From Stackebrandtia endophytica (GTDB lineage Bacteria > Actinomycetota > Actinomycetes > Mycobacteriales > Micromonosporaceae): a stretch of DNA of 64,000 nucleotides. The position numbers and the translations under genes are program-made. The stretch covers positions 1 through 64,000 of the forward strand of contig NZ_VFOW01000001.1 of NCBI RefSeq assembly GCF_006716355.1. Reading direction: 5' to 3'. Below, piece by piece: positions 43,633 through 52,994 of this stretch (position 1 is its first letter; each line of letters starts with the position of its first letter). The notes beneath the pieces were generated by a model. It saw nothing but the letters and a program-made list of their open reading frames with translations. It made no database searches and was not told the origin of the DNA.

Positions 43633-43660
43633 CCCGCGTGCGCGGGGCTCATATGAGCCC
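43633..43660 (+). terminator. Double hairpin after phosphotransferase gene
   Basis: CCCGCG-TG-CGCGGG (43633-43646) overlaps a 16-bp perfect palindrome GGGCTCATATGAGCCC (43645-43660), starting 18 bases after the stop codon. Together they look like a transcription end without T-tract. An operator role for the palindrome is possible but no regulator gene is next to it. Confidence 0.5.
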
Positions 43661-43868
43661 ACCTGGGTTTCCGTCGTGGTGATGGACGATCTTCGAAGCA
43701 TGGTCACTTCGATGTCCGCTGTGTGATTGCCGGTGCGTCGGCGGCTCTCGACACCGCTTCATCGAGGTTGACGGTCACCCGGTGAACCTCGGAAGCATCA
43801 CCGACGTTCGACAACCCAGCCAGTAGAGTGCATTCGCGCCTTCCCATCGATCCTCAGGAGACCCGCGC

Positions 43869-45053
43869 ATGAGTGCCAAGCCGCCGCCGTTTCGTCCCGC
43901 CGATCCGCTTGACATCGACTGGCTGTTGACCGAGGAGGAACGGGCCGTCCGGGAGACCGTCCAGGCCTGGTGCACCGACCGGGTCCGTCCCCATGTCGGG
44001 CGGTGGTTCGAGGAGGGCGAGCTTCCCGATGCTCGCGGCCTGGCCGCCGAACTGGGTGAACTCGGCCTGTTGGGAATGCATCTGACCGGCTACGGCTGTG
44101 CGGGCGCGAGCGCGGTCGCCTACGGCATCGCCTGCACTGAGCTCGAGGCGGCCGACTCGGGGATCCGTTCCCTGGTTTCGGTACAGGGATCCTTGGCGAT
44201 GTATGCGATCTGGCGCTTCGGATCGGAGGAGCAGAAGCAACACTGGCTGCCCCGCATGGCCGCGGGTGCCGCCATCGGCTGTTTCGGACTGACCGAACCC
44301 GACCACGGTTCCGATCCCGCCGGAATGCGCACCACAGCCCGCCGCGATGGATCGGATTGGATCCTGTCGGGCCGCAAGATGTGGATCACGAACGGTTCGA
44401 TCTCCGATGTCGCGATCGTTTGGGCGACCACACCCGAGGGGGTACGCGGATTCGTGGTTCCCACCGACACCGCCGGGTTCTCCGCGCCGTTGATGCTGCG
44501 GAAGCTCTCACTGAGGGCCTCGGTCACCAGCGAACTGGTCCTCGACGAGGTCAGGTTGCCGTCGTCGGCTCAACTGCCGGAGGCGACCGGGTTGGGGGCA
44601 CCGCTTCGCTGTCTGAGCGAGGCCCGGTACGGCATCATCTGGGGCGCGATGGGGGCCGCGCGTGACAGTTTGGACACCGCCCGCGAGTATGCGGGAGCCC
44701 GGGAGCAGTTCGGGAGGCCGATCGCCGGTTTCCAACTGACGCAGTCGAAACTCGCCGACCTCACCATCGACGTCCACAAGGGGTTGTTGTTGGCTCTGCA
44801 TCTGGGACGGCTCAAGGACGCCGGCCGGTTGCGCAACGAACAGGTCAGTTTCGGCAAACTGGACAACGTTCGGACCGCGATCGAGGTGTGTCGAACCGCT
44901 CGCACCATACTGGGCGCCAACGGGATTTCGCTGGAGTACCCGATCATCCGGCACATGAACAACCTCGAATCGGTGTTGACCTACGAGGGGACCTCGGAGA
45001 TGCACACGTTGATCCTGGGGCAGGCGCTGACCGGACATAACGCGTTTCGCTGA
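43869..45053 (+). CDS. Acyl-CoA dehydrogenase (glutaryl-CoA dehydrogenase-like)
   Basis: ATG 43869 follows CTCAGGAG. The 394-residue protein has FGLTEPDHGSDPAGM (FAD/substrate loop), GRKMWITNGSISDVAIVWA, and the catalytic Glu in VLTYEGTSEMHTLILGQ. The pattern IRSLVSVQGSLAMYAIWRFG is typical of the glutaryl-CoA dehydrogenase clade, which oxidises and decarboxylates glutaryl-CoA to crotonyl-CoA in Lys/Trp breakdown. An electron-transfer flavoprotein would accept the electrons; none is encoded nearby. Confidence 0.92.
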   Translation: MSAKPPPFRPADPLDIDWLLTEEERAVRETVQAWCTDRVRPHVGRWFEEGELPDARGLAAELGELGLLGMHLTGYGCAGASAVAYGIACTELEAADSGIRSLVSVQGSLAMYAIWRFGSEEQKQHWLPRMAAGAAIGCFGLTEPDHGSDPAGMRTTARRDGSDWILSGRKMWITNGSISDVAIVWATTPEGVRGFVVPTDTAGFSAPLMLRKLSLRASVTSELVLDEVRLPSSAQLPEATGLGAPLRCLSEARYGIIWGAMGAARDSLDTAREYAGAREQFGRPIAGFQLTQSKLADLTIDVHKGLLLALHLGRLKDAGRLRNEQVSFGKLDNVRTAIEVCRTARTILGANGISLEYPIIRHMNNLESVLTYEGTSEMHTLILGQALTGHNAFR

Positions 45054-45080
45054 GCGGCGGGGATTTGTGAGGATGGGGAT

Positions 45081-45593
45081 ATGACCGATTGGATCGTACG
45101 GGCCGAGAACGGCGACGGCGACATCGCGGGAGTGCGGGCGGTGAATCTCGCGGCGTTTCCCACCGCGGAGGAGGCCGACCTGGTTGACGCGTTGCGTGGT
45201 GACGAGGTCGCATGGATTCCCGGACTGTCCATGGTGGCCGTCACCGATCGGGGAGATTGTGTGGGGCACGCATTGATCACGCGGGGCTTCATCGACGGCC
45301 ATCCGATGGCGAACCTGGCGCCGTGCGCGGTCCGGCCCGATTACCAGCGACATGGTGTGGGAACCGCCGTCATCGAGTCGGTGTTGGCGGCTGCGGCGCG
45401 GCTCGGTGAGAACCTGGTGACCGTCCTGGGGCACCCGGAGTACTACCCCCGGTTCGGTTTCGTTCCGGCGTCGCGGTTCGAGGTTCGAGCTCCCATGCCG
45501 GTGCCCGACGAGGCGATGATGGCGATGGCGTTGCGTCCCGGTGCGCCGGTGCCTCGCGGTGTGATCACTTATCCGGCGCCGTTCGGGATCTGA
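45081..45593 (+). CDS. GNAT acetyltransferase (YhbS-like)
   Basis: A 170-residue protein with the acetyl-CoA loop RPDYQRHGVGTAVIESVL and the following GHPEYYPRFGFVPAS, which marks the YhbS-like group. It follows the acyl-CoA dehydrogenase gene by 27 bases. The substrate is unknown. Confidence 0.87.
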   Translation: MTDWIVRAENGDGDIAGVRAVNLAAFPTAEEADLVDALRGDEVAWIPGLSMVAVTDRGDCVGHALITRGFIDGHPMANLAPCAVRPDYQRHGVGTAVIESVLAAAARLGENLVTVLGHPEYYPRFGFVPASRFEVRAPMPVPDEAMMAMALRPGAPVPRGVITYPAPFGI

Positions 45594-45715
45594 CCGCAAG
45601 GGGCGAGAGGGGTGGTGCGGCCAGGGCTGGCAAACGTGTGCCATTGTGGGAGTCGGCCCCTCCACATCACGCGGGAATCGCTTACCCGCCAATAGTTTCC
45701 CCGGAGGATTCTCCC

Positions 45716-47650
45716 TTGTACTCCCCGACCGGCCGTCTCCGACGCAAACCGGTATTGATCACCACGGGCGCGGCCGCGCTGACGGTCGCCGTGGCCGCAG
45801 GCGTGGGTGTGGCCATTGCCGACACCTCCGAATCCGTCGAAGCCGGCCGCTACATCGTTCAACTCGCCGAACCGCCGGTGGCCACCTACCAGGGCGGCAC
45901 CCGAGGGCTGGCGGCGACCGCCACCGACGGTGACCGGATCGACCCCGACGCCGCTGCGGTGGCCGCCTATCGAACCCACCTCGCCGACCGGCGACAGCAG
46001 GTGTTGACCGCCGCCGACGTCACGACAACCGTCCACGAATACGACCTGGTGTACAACGGATTCGTCGCCGACTTGAGCGGCGACCAGGTGACCGCGCTGG
46101 TCGCCGACGACGCCGTCGTCGCGGTTCACCCCGATGAGGAGGTACTCGCCGACACCTCGACCACCCCGACCTTCCTGGGACTGGCCGGGGACGACGGCGC
46201 CTGGGAACAACGGTTCGGTTCCGTCGACGGTGCCGGCGAAGGTGTGATCGTCGGAATCATCGACTCCGGGTTCTGGCCCGAGAATCCGTCCTTCGCGGCG
46301 CTGCCGGAACCGCGTCCCGATCAGGGCCTCATCGACGCCAAATGGAACGGAGAATGTGTCACCGGGGACGAAACCGACCCCTCTGACAACGTCACCTGCA
46401 ACAACAAGGTGATCGGCGCCCGTTACTATCCCGTCGGCGTGGACATGGTCGCCGAGGAGTTTCAGTCGCCGCGCGACTATCACGGACACGGCAGCCACGT
46501 CGGCGGCACCGCCGCCGGCAACCACGCGGTGGAGGCCGGATCGTACGGGTTGATCTCCGGTATGGCTCCGGCAGCGCGCATCGCCATGTACAAGGCGTGT
46601 TGGCGAACGAGTGAATCCGGGTGCAATCTGCTGCACAGCAACGGAATGCAGGCGCTGGAAGACGCGGTCGCCGATGGTGTCGACGTCATCAACTATTCCA
46701 TCAGCGGCGCCACGGATACGGCGTTCGACCCGATGCACCAGGCGTTCTTGAACACCGTCGCCGCGGGTGTGTTCGTCGCTACCTCGGCTGGTAACAACGG
46801 TCCCGGTGTCAGCACGGTCGCCCACAATGTTCCGTGGATGACCACGGTGGCGTCCGGAACCCACGACCGTGATACCGCCCGAGCCCCCGCGTTGGCCGAC
46901 AGCTCCTCGGCGGGCCCGGCGATCGCCGGTGACGGCGACCTGCTCAAGCCGGACATCCTGGCGCCGGGTGTGAGCGTGCGCGCGGCGCAGTCGCCCGCCG
47001 GAAGCAGTAGCGGGTCGATGTTCGGTACGTGGAGCGGCACGTCCATGGCAAGCCCACATATCGCCGGACTCGCCGCATTGTTGTTGAGCATGAATCCACA
47101 GTGGTCGCCGATGGCGGTGAAGTCGGCGTTGATGACCACGGCAACCACGGTGGACAACACCGGTGAGCCGATTCAGCGTGGTGGCGACGCCGACCCGTTC
47201 GATTACGGCAGTGGTCTGGTGCGGCCCGGCGACGCGTCCGATCCCGGCCTGGTCTTCGAGTCCGGTCCCGATGACTGGTGGCGATACGGCTGCGGCATCG
47301 GAGAGATCACCGGCACGGTGTGCGACGACCTGGGTGCCATCGATCCCAGCGACCTGAATTATCCGTCGATCGCCGTCGGCGCGTTGACCGGTGAGCAGAC
47401 CGTGGAACGCACCGTCACCAACGTCACGGGGCAGGCCGTGGAGTTCACCGCCAGCGTTACCGCTCCGGACGGTGTCGATGTGACCGTGGACCAGGAGACG
47501 TTGACCTTGGAACCGGGCGGCAGTGCCACGTATTCGGTGACGTTGCGCATCACCGATGCACCCGCCGGCTCCTATGTGTTTGGTGCGTTGACCTGGACCA
47601 GTTCGGTCGGGCACGTCGTGACCAGCCCGATCGCGCTCAAACCGGTCTAA
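45716..47650 (+). CDS. Secreted subtilisin-like serine protease (S8)
   Basis: TTG 45716, eight bases after GGAGG, gives 644 residues. An N-terminal signal region (ITTGAAALTVAVAAGVGVA) is followed by an I9 propeptide (RYIVQLAEPPVATYQGG to about 150). The catalytic triad is Asp in GIIDSGFWPE, His in DYHGHGSHVGGTAAG and Ser in WSGTSMASPHIAG. A C-terminal Fn3-like domain (about 545-640; RTVTNVTGQAVEFTASV) follows, as in plant-type subtilases. The PA domain usual in this subgroup appears absent: the sequence passes almost directly from WMTTVASGTHDR to KPDILAPGV. It should digest extracellular proteins. Confidence 0.93.
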   Translation: MYSPTGRLRRKPVLITTGAAALTVAVAAGVGVAIADTSESVEAGRYIVQLAEPPVATYQGGTRGLAATATDGDRIDPDAAAVAAYRTHLADRRQQVLTAADVTTTVHEYDLVYNGFVADLSGDQVTALVADDAVVAVHPDEEVLADTSTTPTFLGLAGDDGAWEQRFGSVDGAGEGVIVGIIDSGFWPENPSFAALPEPRPDQGLIDAKWNGECVTGDETDPSDNVTCNNKVIGARYYPVGVDMVAEEFQSPRDYHGHGSHVGGTAAGNHAVEAGSYGLISGMAPAARIAMYKACWRTSESGCNLLHSNGMQALEDAVADGVDVINYSISGATDTAFDPMHQAFLNTVAAGVFVATSAGNNGPGVSTVAHNVPWMTTVASGTHDRDTARAPALADSSSAGPAIAGDGDLLKPDILAPGVSVRAAQSPAGSSSGSMFGTWSGTSMASPHIAGLAALLLSMNPQWSPMAVKSALMTTATTVDNTGEPIQRGGDADPFDYGSGLVRPGDASDPGLVFESGPDDWWRYGCGIGEITGTVCDDLGAIDPSDLNYPSIAVGALTGEQTVERTVTNVTGQAVEFTASVTAPDGVDVTVDQETLTLEPGGSATYSVTLRITDAPAGSYVFGALTWTSSVGHVVTSPIALKPV

Positions 47651-47655
47651 TCGAT

Positions 47656-47688
47656 GTGAACGCCGGACCGCTGAGGTCCGGCGTTCAC
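47656..47688. terminator. Perfect hairpin between protease and prenyltransferase genes
   Basis: GTGAACGCCGGACC (47656-47669) and GGTCCGGCGTTCAC (47675-47688) pair over 14 bp with a 5-base loop, six bases after the protease stop. It overlaps the last codon of the convergent gene, so it can serve both directions. Confidence 0.85.
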
Positions 47689-48473
47689 GCCCCCGACAGT
47701 CGACGCTTGGTGCGCTGCGAGAACGTCCGCAGTGCCCGCATGAAATCGATGCGGCGGAAGCCGGGCCAGTAGGTGTCGCAGAAGTACAGTTCCGCCCTGG
47801 CCGACTGCCAGAGCAGAAAACCCGACATACGTTGTTCCCCACTGGTTCGAATGATCAGATCCGGGTCCGGCAGTCCGCGGGTGTAGAGGTGGTCGGCGAT
47901 GTCGGTCTCGGTGATTCGGTCGGCGGTCTCGGCGGGCCCCCGCCCGGTTCGGTGCGAGGATTCGAGCAGCGACCGGACCGCGTCGACGATCTCGTTGTGA
48001 CCGTCATAATCGACCACAATGGTCACATTGAACCCGGTATCGTGTTCGGCGGTGGTCTCCCTGGCGTTCTTCAACGCCGCGCGGGTGGAATCGGGCAGCG
48101 AATCGAGCCGGCCCGCGAGGTGCACCCGCCAGGGGCTGCCGACCTTGCACAGGCGTTGGGTGACGACCTCCTCGAGCATCCGCATGAGGTGGGCGATCTC
48201 GTCGGTGCCGCGCTTGTGCAGGTTGTCGGTGGAGGCGACGAACACACTGACGTGCCGGATATCGAATTCGGTGCACCAGGCCAAGGCGTCCTCGACGTGT
48301 TCGGCACCGTAGCGATGTCCGATACTCGGGTTGTCGAACCCCATCTGTCTGGCCCACCTGCGGTTTCCATCCATCACCAATGCGATGTGACCGGGCAGAA
48401 CGGCGTGCTTCAGTTGACGCCGAAGCAGTGCGGCATACAGTCGATACATCGTTGAGCGCGCGAAAGTCGGCAT
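47685..48473 (-). CDS. Cis-prenyltransferase (undecaprenyl/decaprenyl diphosphate synthase family)
   Basis: A 262-residue product with LVMDGNRRWARQMGF (catalytic Asp and diphosphate binding) and DLIIRTSGEQRMSGFLLWQ, followed by YFCDTYWPGF: the five conserved blocks of Z-type isoprenyl transferases. It extends an allylic diphosphate with isopentenyl diphosphate in cis to make a polyprenyl carrier or shorter product. Actinobacteria have several; chain length cannot be told. ATG 48473 has no ribosome site, but TATAAC (48480-48485) lies 6 bases upstream, so a leaderless mRNA is possible; ATG 48449 is an alternative start. Confidence 0.92.
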   Translation of the reverse strand: MPTFARSTMYRLYAALLRRQLKHAVLPGHIALVMDGNRRWARQMGFDNPSIGHRYGAEHVEDALAWCTEFDIRHVSVFVASTDNLHKRGTDEIAHLMRMLEEVVTQRLCKVGSPWRVHLAGRLDSLPDSTRAALKNARETTAEHDTGFNVTIVVDYDGHNEIVDAVRSLLESSHRTGRGPAETADRITETDIADHLYTRGLPDPDLIIRTSGEQRMSGFLLWQSARAELYFCDTYWPGFRRIDFMRALRTFSQRTKRRLSGA

Positions 48474-48741
48474 CGGTCAGTTATATCGGATGCGCGGATT
48501 CAGCCGCGGGATCAGCGGCGTCGGCTCGAGCTGCGACGCGCTGACCGACCACCCTCGGCCCGGAATTTCCCGGGTGTCACCGTGGTACTCCGCCGGTATC
48601 GTATGAGCGACACATCGGAGGTACACGATCAACAGGGAATGGACGACATCCGCGCGATTCGACGACTGGTTTCACGGGCGGACACGCGCTCTCACCGCAG
48701 CTGTACCGGGCAGGGCGATACGGCCCGATCACTGGCAGGAG

Positions 48742-49962
48742 ATGGTTGCGCCCCACCCCATCGATTGGCCGGACCGGCGATTCACCGAAGACGAGTGGCA
48801 GCTGATCTCCTACGGGTTCCGGGCACAACAGATGGAAGACAAATGGAACGCCTGGTGCGACGGCGATACCCTCCATCTAGGACGCAGCTGGACCGGTTAC
48901 GAAATCTACCGGGTCGAGTTCGGTCAGGATGACACCGGCCGATTCATCACCGCGGCCTACGCCGAATCCGCGCCGGACCGGTACAACGCCACCGCCGAGT
49001 ACTCGGCCACGATGCTGCCCGTCCTCTTGGACATGGTGCTACTAGCACACCGCCGAAGCGAGACGTTCACCCTCGAGAACCAGGCACAACGTGCCGAGGC
49101 CTCGCTGACCGGTCTACGTGTCGGTGACGCACTCGGATCGCAGTTCTTCCTACCCTCCAATCGGGACCGCCTACGCGAACGGTCCACCCCCGCGGGGCCG
49201 TGGCGGTGGACCGACGACACTCAGATGGCGACCGTCCTGGTCGACCACCTGACACGTCGGTACGGACTGTTGAGAGAGGACAATCTCGCCGCCGAGTTCG
49301 CCGAGGCCTTCGATCTGTACCGGGGATACGGCCCCGGGGCCGTGCAGCTGCTGCGAGGTATCGCCCGAGGCGGTGACTGGCGGGAACTGGCCTCGGCCAT
49401 GTTCGGTGGAACCGGGTCGATGGGCAACGGGGCCGCCATGAGGATCGCGCCGCTTGGAGCCTGGCACGCCGACCACACGCCGGCGGTTGTCGCGACGGTG
49501 GCCGCCCGTTCGGCCGAGGTGACCCACCGCCACCCCGAGGGGATCGCCGCGGCTGTCGCCGTGGCGGTCGCCGCCGCTCTGGCCTCCTCGGACGACCCAC
49601 CGGATTCGGCGGACCTGCTCACCCAGGTCATCGCGCACACCCCCGATGGTCTGGTCAAGGATGGTCTGATCAGCGCGAATGGGTTCGGGTTCGACACCGA
49701 TCCCGCCGAGGTGGCCGAGACCGTCGGTAACGGCAGCCAGGTCCTCGGCCCGGATACCGTTCCGTTGTGCGTGTGGCTGGCGGCACGTCACCTGGGCGAC
49801 TATCGAGCGGGTTTCTGGGCCACCGCGAGTGTGGGTGGTGACGTCGACACCAACTGCGCGATCGTGGGCGGCATCCTCGGTGCGTACGGCGGCCCGGACT
49901 CGGTACCTCCGCAGTGGCGTGACGCCACCGAACCCGCTCGCCCCCGACCGACTGACACCTGA
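48742..49962 (+). CDS. ADP-ribosylglycohydrolase with N-terminal extra domain
   Basis: From ATG 48742, 406 residues. Residues about 110-400 are an ADP-ribosylglycohydrolase (DraG/ARH) domain: WRWTDDTQMATVLVDHL, GSMGNGAAMRIAPLG, and SVGGDVDTNCAIVGGILGA hold the two-metal-ion Asp residues. It removes ADP-ribose from modified proteins or nucleic acid. The first about 105 residues are a separate conserved-looking domain with DTLHLGRSWTGYEIYRVEF. The open frame continues upstream to about 48605 in protein-like sequence (for example FDDWFHGRTRALTAAV) without a usual start; ATC after GGAGG near 48617-48621 would be non-canonical. Confidence 0.9.
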   Translation: MVAPHPIDWPDRRFTEDEWQLISYGFRAQQMEDKWNAWCDGDTLHLGRSWTGYEIYRVEFGQDDTGRFITAAYAESAPDRYNATAEYSATMLPVLLDMVLLAHRRSETFTLENQAQRAEASLTGLRVGDALGSQFFLPSNRDRLRERSTPAGPWRWTDDTQMATVLVDHLTRRYGLLREDNLAAEFAEAFDLYRGYGPGAVQLLRGIARGGDWRELASAMFGGTGSMGNGAAMRIAPLGAWHADHTPAVVATVAARSAEVTHRHPEGIAAAVAVAVAAALASSDDPPDSADLLTQVIAHTPDGLVKDGLISANGFGFDTDPAEVAETVGNGSQVLGPDTVPLCVWLAARHLGDYRAGFWATASVGGDVDTNCAIVGGILGAYGGPDSVPPQWRDATEPARPRPTDT

Positions 49963-50015
49963 GCGTTCTCGGCAGTCCCCGACCGACGGCGGCGCCGGAT
50001 CGGATTGACGAGTCG

Positions 50016-50402
50016 TCAGTCGGTGAACCATTCCAGGTATTTGGTGTTGCCGAACATTCCCGCGGTGTCGACGGCCGACGGAACCCCGGCTTTGGGGTCG
50101 GCGCCGCCGTCCAGAAGTGCCCGCACCACGGTGTCCTCACCCTTGAACACCGCTCCCGCCAGTGGCGTCTGTCCGCGATCGTTGGGCCGGTTCGGATCGG
50201 CGCCCCTGTCCAGCAGGGCGGTCACCGCGGCGGTGTGCCCGTGGTAGGCCGCCAGCATGATCAGGGTGTCGCCCTTCTCGTTGGTGAGGTCGACGGGAAC
50301 TCCGGCGTCCACATAGGCGCCCAGTCGGGATGCATCACCGGAGCGGGCCATGTCGAACACGGCCTGAGCGACCTCCAGCAGTTTCTCGTCGGGTTCGGCC
50401 AC
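50016..50402 (-). CDS. Ankyrin-repeat protein
   Basis: The 128-residue product has about three ankyrin repeats: GDTLIMLAAYHGHTAAVTAL, then GADPNRPNDRGQTPLAGAVF and GADPKAGVPSAVDTAGMFG. They form a small protein-binding scaffold. It is convergent with the ADP-ribosylglycohydrolase gene, 53 bases apart. Partner unknown. Confidence 0.92.
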   Translation of the reverse strand: MAEPDEKLLEVAQAVFDMARSGDASRLGAYVDAGVPVDLTNEKGDTLIMLAAYHGHTAAVTALLDRGADPNRPNDRGQTPLAGAVFKGEDTVVRALLDGGADPKAGVPSAVDTAGMFGNTKYLEWFTD

Positions 50403-50510
50403 GACTTGTCCTCTCGATCGGTTCCGGTTCCACCGTATCCGCCGACGCCGGGCTCTTCATCATCCTCGCACCGCGCGTCTCTGTTCACGACAACATGAAT
50501 TCAGGATTAC

Positions 50511-51254
50511 ATGTATCATCTCGGGGTGCTCACACCCCCCGACCGACGAGACGTCACGACCGAGTCCGCCGACGCACAACCTCCCGTCGCGGCAACCCGG
50601 CAACAGATCCTCACCCGCCGCATCCGATGGCTGGTGGCGGCCACCATCACCTACAACACCATCGAAGCCGTCGTCGCCATTTCGGCCGGAGCGATCGCCT
50701 CGTCGACGGCCCTCATCGGGTTCGGTCTCGACTCGATCATCGAGGTCTCCTCGGCGACCGCCGTGGCCTGGCAGTTCTCCGCCCGCGATCATGAGGTTCG
50801 CCAGGCACGCGAAAAGATCGCGCTGCGCATCATCGCCGTATCGTTCTTCGCGTTGGCCGCCTATGTCGCCGTCGAATCGGTGCGAGCGCTGCTGGGTGGC
50901 GCCGATGCCGACCACTCGCCCATCGGATTGACGCTGGCGGCACTCTCACTGGTCATCATGCCGTTCCTGTCCTGGGCACAACGTCGCGCCGGCCGCGAAC
51001 TCGGATCGGCCTCCGCCGTCGCCGACTCCCACCAGACACTGCTGTGCACCTACCTGTCGGCGGTACTGCTGATCGGCTTGGCTCTCAACTGGTTGTTCGG
51101 ATGGGCATGGGCCGACCCGGTGGCAGCCATCGTCATCGCCGGGCTGGCGGTCAAGGAGGGACTCAACGCCTGGCGTGGCGACGCCTGCTGCCCTACCCCC
51201 GCCACTTTCACCACTGCCGAACCAGCCACCACCTGCGATGGTGACTGCGGATGA
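50511..51254 (+). CDS. Cation diffusion facilitator transporter
   Basis: A 247-residue protein with six hydrophobic helices. ALIGFGLDSIIEVSSATAV in helix 2 and ASAVADSHQTLLCTYLS in helix 5 hold acidic and His ligands characteristic of CDF zinc/iron exporters. The short Cys-rich tail (GDACCPTPAT to TCDGDCG) may bind metal. The protein lacks the cytoplasmic domain of longer CDFs. Its 3' half overlaps the antisense phosphotransferase frame (50946-51254). Metal identity is unknown. Confidence 0.88.
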   Translation: MYHLGVLTPPDRRDVTTESADAQPPVAATRQQILTRRIRWLVAATITYNTIEAVVAISAGAIASSTALIGFGLDSIIEVSSATAVAWQFSARDHEVRQAREKIALRIIAVSFFALAAYVAVESVRALLGGADADHSPIGLTLAALSLVIMPFLSWAQRRAGRELGSASAVADSHQTLLCTYLSAVLLIGLALNWLFGWAWADPVAAIVIAGLAVKEGLNAWRGDACCPTPATFTTAEPATTCDGDCG

Positions 51255-52199
51255 TAAGGCCATCGCTTCCGTGAGCAGCCCGGCCGCCCGATCCAGGAGA
51301 GACGTCGTCCACCCGGTGTCCTCTCGGTGAGCCCAGTCGGCATTGGCGACCGCGTTGTGGGCCTCATACAGGGCCATCAGCGGACGCATCCGTGGCCAGT
51401 CGACACCGGTTCGGGCGGCGTAATGGCGTCGCAATATCGGTTGCAGGCGGCCCGGTCGCGGATCGTCGACCGGGCCGCCTGCGACGAACTTCGCGAACTC
51501 GTACAACGGGTCTCCCACGATCGCCGACCCCCAATCGACCAGACCGGTGACCCGGCTGCTGTCCGGGTCGACGAGGACCTCACGGTCGCCCAGGTCGGCG
51601 TGCACCAGTCGACCCGGGCGTGACACCAGAACGGGTTCCAGCCGTGATACCGCCAGCGCCGATTGGTCCACCGAATGTGAGACCCGTCGGTCCACACCGG
51701 CCAGTGACCCCAACTCCCGTGTGAAGTCGGTAACCAGCCAGTCCGCCCACGAGGTGTTCACGCCACAACCCTGTCGGGTCAACGCACCGAACCCCGGCCG
51801 ATCGACCGAATGCAGTCTCGCGAAGTGGTCGGCCAACTGCGGCAGGACCACATCGTCACGATCATCGGCCAGATCCGCCCACGGCACACCGGTCAACCAG
51901 GACATCGCAAACCAGAACCGACCCGGAAGTCGGGTGTCGTCACCGGTGGCGATGACCTGCGGCGCCGGCAATCCCGCGTCGGACGCCAGTCGGCACGCTA
52001 CCGCTTCAGCGGCGACGTCTTGACGACCACTGCACTTGACCACGAGGTGTGAACCATCGGGGAAACGACACCGCACCACTATGGTCGGCCCCCACGTCGG
52101 CAACGTCTCCAGGACTTCCACCGGTCCAAACCGTTCCGCGATGACCGAACTCAGTACCGACAACGCGGCCCTTCGATCGATGCTCCAATCGAGGTTCAC
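50946..52199 (-). CDS. Phosphotransferase (APH) family protein, unusual long overlap at 3' end
   Basis: GTG 52199 overlaps the methyltransferase stop (GTGA). The frame encodes LVHADLGDREVLVDPD (catalytic loop) and GLVDWGSAIVGDPLYEFA (metal site), an APH-type kinase fold with RFWFAMSWLTGVPWADL as hinge. The conserved part ends near LLDRAAGLLTEAMALSS (about 51245); the frame then continues about 100 residues antisense to the CDF transporter gene, with no family character. A stop codon may have been lost, or this overlap is real. Confidence 0.8.
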   Translation of the reverse strand: MNLDWSIDRRAALSVLSSVIAERFGPVEVLETLPTWGPTIVVRCRFPDGSHLVVKCSGRQDVAAEAVACRLASDAGLPAPQVIATGDDTRLPGRFWFAMSWLTGVPWADLADDRDDVVLPQLADHFARLHSVDRPGFGALTRQGCGVNTSWADWLVTDFTRELGSLAGVDRRVSHSVDQSALAVSRLEPVLVSRPGRLVHADLGDREVLVDPDSSRVTGLVDWGSAIVGDPLYEFAKFVAGGPVDDPRPGRLQPILRRHYAARTGVDWPRMRPLMALYEAHNAVANADWAHREDTGWTTSLLDRAAGLLTEAMALSSAVTIAGGGWFGSGESGGGRAAGVATPGVESLLDRQPGDDDGCHRVGPCPSEQPVESQADQQYRRQVGAQQCLVGVGDGGGRSEFAAGATLCPGQERHDDQ

Positions 52200-52924
52200 G
52201 GCTCGTCATTCTTTCGATAGGAGCGCAATCGGTACACCGGGTCAGGGCGCGGGGTGTGAGGCAGTGGAAGTCGACGCAGGCTCGCCGCGATGGGGCGGGT
52301 CAGCTGTGTGCGCCCCGGATACCGTTCGGACAGCGAATCGGCGACCGCCGCCGGTGAACGACCCTGACCGTGCCCGGTGAACACGACACTGTCGACCGGG
52401 TGGAGTCCGAGCGATCGTGTCGTGTCGAGAAGGTCCGCACTGTGATCGGAAGCCACCCCTGATCGCAACGGCGCCAACAAGTCCGCGACATCGGACCCGT
52501 CGTTGACGGCAGAGGCCTTGTCGACGGTCGTGACGAACAACCCGCCCGGTCGGATCACTCGCGCGACTTGTGAGATCAATTCGGTCACCATCGCAGGTGA
52601 CAACAGGTGCAGCATCCACACGCACACCACGGCATCCACGCTGGAATCTTTGAGGGGCAGCGCGGTGCCATCGGCCCGCACGACCCGACCGGGTAGTCGT
52701 CGTTGTGCCCGGGTCAACATCCCCGAGGACAGATCCAGCACGATCACGGCACGTTCGGGCCGGCGCAGTCGATGCGACACGATTCCGGTTCCCCCGCCCA
52801 GATCGACCACCGTTGACGACGCCGGATCCAGTAGGACGTCCACGGCGCGGGCCGCCGCCTCCGCACGTTCCTCACCACCATGGGACTCGTCGTAGCGGCT
52901 GGCTTGCGAATCATAGTCGCGCAT
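52196..52924 (-). CDS. SAM-dependent methyltransferase
   Basis: ATG 52924 gives 242 residues. STVVDLGGGTGIVSHRL (SAM-binding motif I), VIVLDLSSGMLTRAQ (motif II), VDAVVCVWMLHLLSP and RVIRPGGLFVTTVD are the class I methyltransferase blocks. It is translationally coupled to the phosphotransferase gene, which suggests modification of a shared small molecule. Substrate unknown. Confidence 0.9.
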   Translation of the reverse strand: MRDYDSQASRYDESHGGEERAEAAARAVDVLLDPASSTVVDLGGGTGIVSHRLRRPERAVIVLDLSSGMLTRAQRRLPGRVVRADGTALPLKDSSVDAVVCVWMLHLLSPAMVTELISQVARVIRPGGLFVTTVDKASAVNDGSDVADLLAPLRSGVASDHSADLLDTTRSLGLHPVDSVVFTGHGQGRSPAAVADSLSERYPGRTQLTRPIAASLRRLPLPHTPRPDPVYRLRSYRKNDEP

Positions 52925-52994
52925 CGATATGCCTAACGGAAAACGGTGGCCGGGGCTATCACCATCATGCCCGGCCACCGTGGACGATCCGGCG

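Noticed and set aside
43645-43660. 16-bp palindrome GGGCTCATATGAGCCC as a regulator operator
   Set aside because: It follows a stop codon and overlaps another hairpin, so a transcription-end role is simpler; no regulator is adjacent.
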